The position numbers and the translations under genes are program-made. Below the pieces are notes generated by a model, which worked only from the letters and a program-made list of their open reading frames with translations, did no database searches and was not told the DNA's origin. This document shows, one piece after another, positions 60,335 through 64,000 of a stretch of 64,000 bases of DNA; positions within the stretch are counted from its first letter, which is position 1; each line of letters begins with the position of its first letter. The DNA comes from Lacihabitans sp. CCS-44 (lineage in GTDB: Bacteria > Bacteroidota > Bacteroidia > Cytophagales > Spirosomataceae), in NCBI RefSeq assembly GCF_024343735.1, contig NZ_RJUE01000054.1:62001-126000 (forward strand), read 5' to 3'.

Positions 60335-61234
60335 ATGGAAAAAATAGAGTCGATAGAGGATTTTTATAAGCGAAAATACGACTGGATTCCAGAAAATCTT
60401 AAGAGTGAGATTGGACATTTTAATGTTTTTGCTCACGAACCCATAGATCCAAATAAGGCCAAACCTTTGCCCTATAAAAGGCGGGATTTTTATAAAGTTA
60501 TGTTGGTAGTGGGCGAGGTAGAAATGCTTTATGCCGACAAGGTAATAAAGGTAAAAAAACAAGCATTGTTCTTTTCAAATCCTCAAATTCCTTACAAATG
60601 CGATAATTTGGAAAAAATAAAAGAAGGGTTTTATTGTATCTTCAATCAGCACTTTTTCCATAAGTTTGGCGATTTAAACCAATATTCAGTTTTTCAACCT
60701 TCTGGTAATCATGTGTTTGAGCTTACCGATGATCAAGCAGAGGCCGTAAAGCCGGTATTTGTTAAAATGTTTGATGAAATAAAATCAGACTATGTGCACA
60801 AATACGATGTGCTTCGGAATCTGGTTTTTGAGCTTTTGCATTTCGCCATGAAAATGCAGCCTGCTTCACTTTTTGAAAAACATCAAATCAATGCGTCTCA
60901 AAGAATTTCAACGCTGTTTATGGAATTGGTCGAGCGTCAGTACCCAATTGATGAGAGCCATCCTGTCATCAGTTTGCGTTCGGCTTCGGATTTTGCTGAT
61001 CAACTCAATGTTCATGTCAATCATCTAAACAGAGCCGTTAAAGAAACAACCCAAAAGACTACCTCACAAATTATAGCTGAACGGGTATTACAAGAGGCCA
61101 AAATTATGCTCAAACACAGCAAGTGGAATATTTCAGAAGTTGCCTATGCTCTTGGTTTTGTGGAAGTTACGCATTTTAATAATTTCTTTAAAAAGCACAT
61201 GGATATAAGTCCGTCGAGGTTTAGGAAAGAGTGA
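60335..61234 (+). CDS. AraC family transcriptional regulator
   Basis: 299 residues. The N-terminal sensor part includes LPYKRRDFYKVMLVVGEVEM; the C-terminal AraC domain runs DFADQLNVHVNHLNRAVKET to HFNNFFKKHMDISPSRFRKE. It follows the outer-membrane gene by 3 bp and precedes its paralog, so the three are probably linked functionally. It is more distant from the other AraC proteins of the window than they are from each other in their pairs. The effector is unknown. Confidence 0.9.
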   Translation: MEKIESIEDFYKRKYDWIPENLKSEIGHFNVFAHEPIDPNKAKPLPYKRRDFYKVMLVVGEVEMLYADKVIKVKKQALFFSNPQIPYKCDNLEKIKEGFYCIFNQHFFHKFGDLNQYSVFQPSGNHVFELTDDQAEAVKPVFVKMFDEIKSDYVHKYDVLRNLVFELLHFAMKMQPASLFEKHQINASQRISTLFMELVERQYPIDESHPVISLRSASDFADQLNVHVNHLNRAVKETTQKTTSQIIAERVLQEAKIMLKHSKWNISEVAYALGFVEVTHFNNFFKKHMDISPSRFRKE

Positions 61235-61239
61235 TGGGG

Positions 61240-61312
61240 ATTAATTGGGAATTAGGAATTATGAATTATGAATTAGGAATGTTGAATGTTGAATTATGAA
61301 TTGGGAATGAGG
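61240..61312 (+). repeat. low-complexity intergenic repeat
   Basis: Tandem degenerate units of GAATTATGAATTAGGAAT and GTTGAATGTTGAATT, a simple repeat filling part of the gap between the AraC gene and the second outer-membrane paralog. No coding potential. Confidence 0.75.
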
Positions 61313-61408
61313 AGTTTCGATGTGTTTATGGCTTTTTGATGGATAGGTTATTGCGGCTCTTTGGGCTAAGTTTTTGTTTTTTAGTGTTTAACAGATAAAT
61401 TATTTTTA

Positions 61409-62149
61409 ATGGGAAGGATTTTTACGATTTTAGTTTTAGTTGTGTTTAGTCAAATTCGATTATTTGGTCAAAAAAAAGATAGCACAAAGGCTGCTATTCA
61501 ATTTTCAGGAAATATTACAGCCACCAACAATGGGGTTTCTTTGGTGCCAACTTTTTCTTTAGGCAAACCAGCCATTCTGATTGACTTGGCTGTAAAGGGC
61601 AAAAGGCTGAGCTTTGAACCTATGATGAACTTTGCAACGGATAAACTCAGGCCTTGGGGTTTTATATTTTGGCTTAGATACAAAATGGTGGAAAAAGAAA
61701 AATTTAAATTGAAAGTTGGGGCTCATCCTTCGTTTGTGTTTTCTGCCAGCCAAGTCATTGAAAATGGAAACAAGAGGGAAGTTTTAACAGCAAATCGATA
61801 TTTTGCGGCCGAGGTTGCCCCTAGTTATGCCGTTTCTAAGAATACAACACTGGGCGTTTATTTGCTTGGAGCTAATCAAATAGCCGTCGGAGTGATAGAT
61901 CCTACCTATTTTTTGGCCATAAATTCTGTTTCCACTTTTGATATTTCTAGAAAATATTTTCTAAGGACTATTCCGCAGTTTTATTTCTTGAAACTTGGCA
62001 ATCAAAAAGGATATTACACCAACGCCACCGTGATTATCGGCAAAAAGAAATTCCCACTTTCTATAAACGGCATGGTTTCTAAAAGTATCAAGACCGAAAT
62101 CGAGGTCAATAAATTTGTCTGGAATGCAGGATTAACTTACTCGTTTTAA
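61409..62149 (+). CDS. putative outer-membrane protein (paralog 2 flanking AraC)
   Basis: 246 residues with signal peptide IFTILVLVVFSQIRLFGQ. The mature part repeats the pattern of 59537-60331: NNGVSLVPTFSLGKPA, KRLSFEPMMNFATDKLRPWG and FWLRYKM. It ends KFVWNAGLTYSF with a terminal Phe, typical of outer-membrane barrels. The family is not recognised. The two copies flank an AraC gene and may be alternative surface channels under its control. Confidence 0.75.
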   Translation: MGRIFTILVLVVFSQIRLFGQKKDSTKAAIQFSGNITATNNGVSLVPTFSLGKPAILIDLAVKGKRLSFEPMMNFATDKLRPWGFIFWLRYKMVEKEKFKLKVGAHPSFVFSASQVIENGNKREVLTANRYFAAEVAPSYAVSKNTTLGVYLLGANQIAVGVIDPTYFLAINSVSTFDISRKYFLRTIPQFYFLKLGNQKGYYTNATVIIGKKKFPLSINGMVSKSIKTEIEVNKFVWNAGLTYSF

Positions 62150-62363
62150 GTTTTTTTTGCAGTGAGTTTTGTTTCAGAAATGTTTTGTTTCTCTGATTTG
62201 AATACTTCGAATTATAAACTGGTAGCTCAATTTATCCGCACAACTGCTTGCAAGTACACCCAAATTTCAGTTAAAAAGTATCGTAAAATATAGAGGGAAT
62301 TTATCGTAAAGGTTTGGTGTTTTGAAACAAGATTAGTATTTTAGTACACAAAATGTATGCATT

Positions 62364-62615
62364 ATGTTTACAATTCAATTAAGAAATTTACCCGAATCAA
62401 CTTATTTGGCCATTAAAGAGTCTGCAAAAGCATCAAAACGCTCTATGACACAAGAGGCAATTGTATTATTAGATAATGCTCTAAAAATTGGTAATTCAGT
62501 GCAAAACTCAAAATTAAAAGCTTTGAGTGAATTGAAGAATATGTCTTTGGAAAATAAGTACGTTTCAAATATGAATGAGATATTAGGTCTTATTGAAGAA
62601 GACAGAAATCGATGA
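62364..62615 (+). CDS. antitoxin, ribbon-helix-helix (FitA-like)
   Basis: 83 residues. N-terminal strand FTIQLRNLPESTYLAIKESA followed by KASKRSMTQEAIVLLDNAL is the Arc/FitA-type ribbon-helix-helix that dimerises and binds the operon's own promoter. The C-terminal 40 residues would wrap the PIN toxin. Its TGA overlaps the toxin ATG (ATGA), the standard translational coupling of vapBC-type pairs. The 214-bp upstream region is AT-rich; I cannot point to a definite operator. Confidence 0.85.
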   Translation: MFTIQLRNLPESTYLAIKESAKASKRSMTQEAIVLLDNALKIGNSVQNSKLKALSELKNMSLENKYVSNMNEILGLIEEDRNR

Positions 62616-63004
62616 TTTTTGATACAAATGTTTACCTAGATTTATGTTTTGATCCCAAAGAAAAACTCATCCAACTAGCTTCTGAAAACACACTGGTCGC
62701 TCCGAATTTTTTAAAGTTGGAAATAATAAATGTCCTGAGAAAGTATCATTTTCTTAAAGCCATTCCAATGGAGATTTTGGAAAAATATGAGAAGTTCACT
62801 TTTGACTTGGTCGATGTCTTTGTTCCTGATTTTGAGTTGTTGGATGTTGCAAAAAGGTTTTCTTATCATCTTAACCATCCAATTTATGACTGTATTTTTT
62901 TAGCTTTGGCGGATGAAACCAAAGATACCTTTTGCAGTTATGATCAAAAGTTGTTAAAAAAAGCGGAATCAATTGGAATAAAAACTATAGGCTTTTCAAA
63001 TTGA
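62612..63004 (+). CDS. PIN-domain toxin, VapC/FitB-type
   Basis: 130 residues. It has the PIN acidic quartet: Asp4 (MIFDTN), Glu37 (LKLEIINVL), Asp93 (HPIYDCIFLALA) and Asp111 (FCSYDQKLL). Such proteins are Mg-dependent ribonucleases that cut tRNA or rRNA when not bound by antitoxin. The start overlaps the antitoxin stop. It ends 4 bp before the convergent AraC gene. Confidence 0.9.
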   Translation: MIFDTNVYLDLCFDPKEKLIQLASENTLVAPNFLKLEIINVLRKYHFLKAIPMEILEKYEKFTFDLVDVFVPDFELLDVAKRFSYHLNHPIYDCIFLALADETKDTFCSYDQKLLKKAESIGIKTIGFSN

Positions 63005-63008
63005 TAGC

Positions 63009-63908
63009 CTAATTCATCCCTCGCCACTCCAACGGACTCAGCCCAACTTTTTGCTTAAAAAGTCGAGTTAAATGTTGGGGATATTTATACCCTAGGTGGT
63101 AAGCTATTTCGCTGATAGACTTGCTTTGGTCATGAAACTTTTCTTTGGCTATGTCTATAACTTTAGCTTGGATGTATTCTAGGGCAGTTTTACCAGTTTC
63201 TTTTTTTACCAAATCTCCGAAATAATTAGCTGATAAATTCATTTTTTCAGCACAAAAGGCTACTGTTGGCAAGCCCAATAGCTGAGGTAAATTCGACTCA
63301 AAATATTCGTCAAGAAGCTTCTCTAATTTGCAGAGAGTATCCTTGTTTATGTTTTCACGGGTGATGAATTGGCGGTCAAAAAAGCGAACACAATAGTTGA
63401 GGAATAGCTCTATGTTATTTATAATTAGCTTTTTACTATGTTTGTCTATGCCACGCTCCAATTCTTCCTTTATTTTTGAAAAGCATTCCAGTATAATTTG
63501 ACGTTCACGAGTAGAAATATGCAAGGCTTCATTAACATCGTAAGAAAAGAAGCCGTATTCTTTGATAGTTTTTGCCAAAACTGTACCTTTTATAAAGTCG
63601 GGATGAAATATCAAAGCCCAGCCGCTGGGTTGAATCAAAACATCGTCGGGCATTTCAAAACCAAAGGTCTGATTCGGAGCAATAAACAGTAAAGTTTCCT
63701 CCTGATAATCGTATTGGCTACGACCATACTGAAAATCTTCACACCGAACATCTTTCAAAAAAATGACAAATAGCTCTGAAAAATACCTTTTGGCTGTTAT
63801 TTTCTTAGATTTGGATTGATCCAAAACACTCACCAAAGGGTGCAAAGTTTCTTGACCTCTTTGCGAGTTGAACTTTGTAACACTGCTTAGTTGTTCAATT
63901 TTTTCCAT
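63009..63908 (-). CDS. AraC family transcriptional regulator
   Basis: 299 residues from the ATG at 63908 (MEKIEQLSS, preceded by AAAGGA); the open frame continues upstream to 63971 without a better start. Cupin-like N-terminus (YDYQEETLLFIAPNQTFGFE) and a C-terminal AraC domain, AFCAEKMNLSANYFGDLVKK to LTRLFKQKVGLSPLEWRG. Bacteroidota members of this subtype often sit beside an oxidoreductase or transporter, but upstream lies the window edge, so the target is not visible. Confidence 0.88.
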   Translation of the reverse strand: MEKIEQLSSVTKFNSQRGQETLHPLVSVLDQSKSKKITAKRYFSELFVIFLKDVRCEDFQYGRSQYDYQEETLLFIAPNQTFGFEMPDDVLIQPSGWALIFHPDFIKGTVLAKTIKEYGFFSYDVNEALHISTRERQIILECFSKIKEELERGIDKHSKKLIINNIELFLNYCVRFFDRQFITRENINKDTLCKLEKLLDEYFESNLPQLLGLPTVAFCAEKMNLSANYFGDLVKKETGKTALEYIQAKVIDIAKEKFHDQSKSISEIAYHLGYKYPQHLTRLFKQKVGLSPLEWRGMN

Positions 63909-64000
63909 TCCTTTTTTTCTGATTTCCAATCCAAAAATAGAACAAATCTTTCTGTCTTTTTTATAAACCACCGCTCATAGGTAAAAGTGGTAAATAAAGC

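Noticed and set aside
61240-61312. Small coding sequence in the repeated gaattatgaatta region
   Set aside because: Simple repeat with no start and ribosome-binding context; no conserved protein pattern.

Overview
The window looks like a chromosomal segment of a Bacteroidota bacterium, probably a Cytophagales-type soil or freshwater organism. The DNA is AT-rich, Shine-Dalgarno sites are weak or absent, secreted proteins carry typical Bacteroidota signal peptides ending in AQ or SQ, and there is a TonB-dependent receptor with an N-terminal carboxypeptidase-regulatory-like domain. AraC regulators are abundant, and a few promoters resemble the Bacteroidota TTTG / TAnnTTTG type. I saw no rRNA, tRNA, CRISPR array, transposase or phage gene.

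Layout. 1-5305: four co-oriented genes for uncharacterised secreted or outer-membrane proteins, the first cut by the window edge. 5396-11638: housekeeping and envelope genes (mnmE, an MBOAT/AlgJ-like polysaccharide acylation pair, a glycosyltransferase, a UMF1-type MFS protein). 11706-20917: an AraC regulator divergent from a complete beta-ketoadipate (protocatechuate) operon, pcaH-pcaG-pcaB-pcaL(DC fusion)-pobA-pcaIJ(fusion)-DUF983-pcaF. 21012-30010, opposite strand: a hydroxycinnamate side-chain operon (MFS, hydratase, feruloyl-CoA-synthase-type ligase, SDR, MetE-like protein, acyl-CoA dehydrogenase, amidohydrolase). Its composition resembles the CoA-dependent phd pathway of actinobacteria. 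30180-36554: a secreted esterase, two secreted DUF3237 proteins, a TonB receptor and an AraC regulator. 36810-46183: a zinc dehydrogenase, a QuiC-type 3-dehydroshikimate dehydratase, an AraC regulator, an aromatic-acid MFS transporter, an ABM protein, a catabolic HisD-like dehydrogenase, an SDR and a cyclase. 46287-53683: an AraC regulator, an SDR, a Dabb protein, two secreted esterases and a GH106 alpha-L-rhamnosidase. 53826-63908: accessory genes, including a decaying tandem membrane-protein family, a luciferase-like oxidoreductase, an AraC regulator flanked by paralogous outer-membrane proteins, a PIN-type toxin-antitoxin pair and a final AraC regulator.

How the genes work together (inference). 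Secreted esterases and the rhamnosidase would release phenolic acids, quinate or shikimate and rhamnose from plant esters and glycosides such as chlorogenate-type compounds. Hydroxycinnamates would be activated to CoA thioesters and shortened to benzoates. The alicyclic half would be oxidised to 3-dehydroshikimate and dehydrated to protocatechuate. Both streams, plus 4-hydroxybenzoate through PobA, would meet at protocatechuate and flow through the pca operon to succinate and acetyl-CoA. The least explained parts are the MetE-like gene in the hydroxycinnamate operon, the ABM-HisD-SDR-cyclase block and the two secreted DUF3237 proteins.

Several repeat families are present. One is a G/C-rich palindrome that has entered the pcaL and pobA coding sequences and could form a 22-bp stem around the pobA start. 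Another is a 37-bp inverted pair flanking the metE-like/SDR segment. REP-like GAGCGGAGCCGA elements also occur, one of them in frame inside the rhamnosidase.
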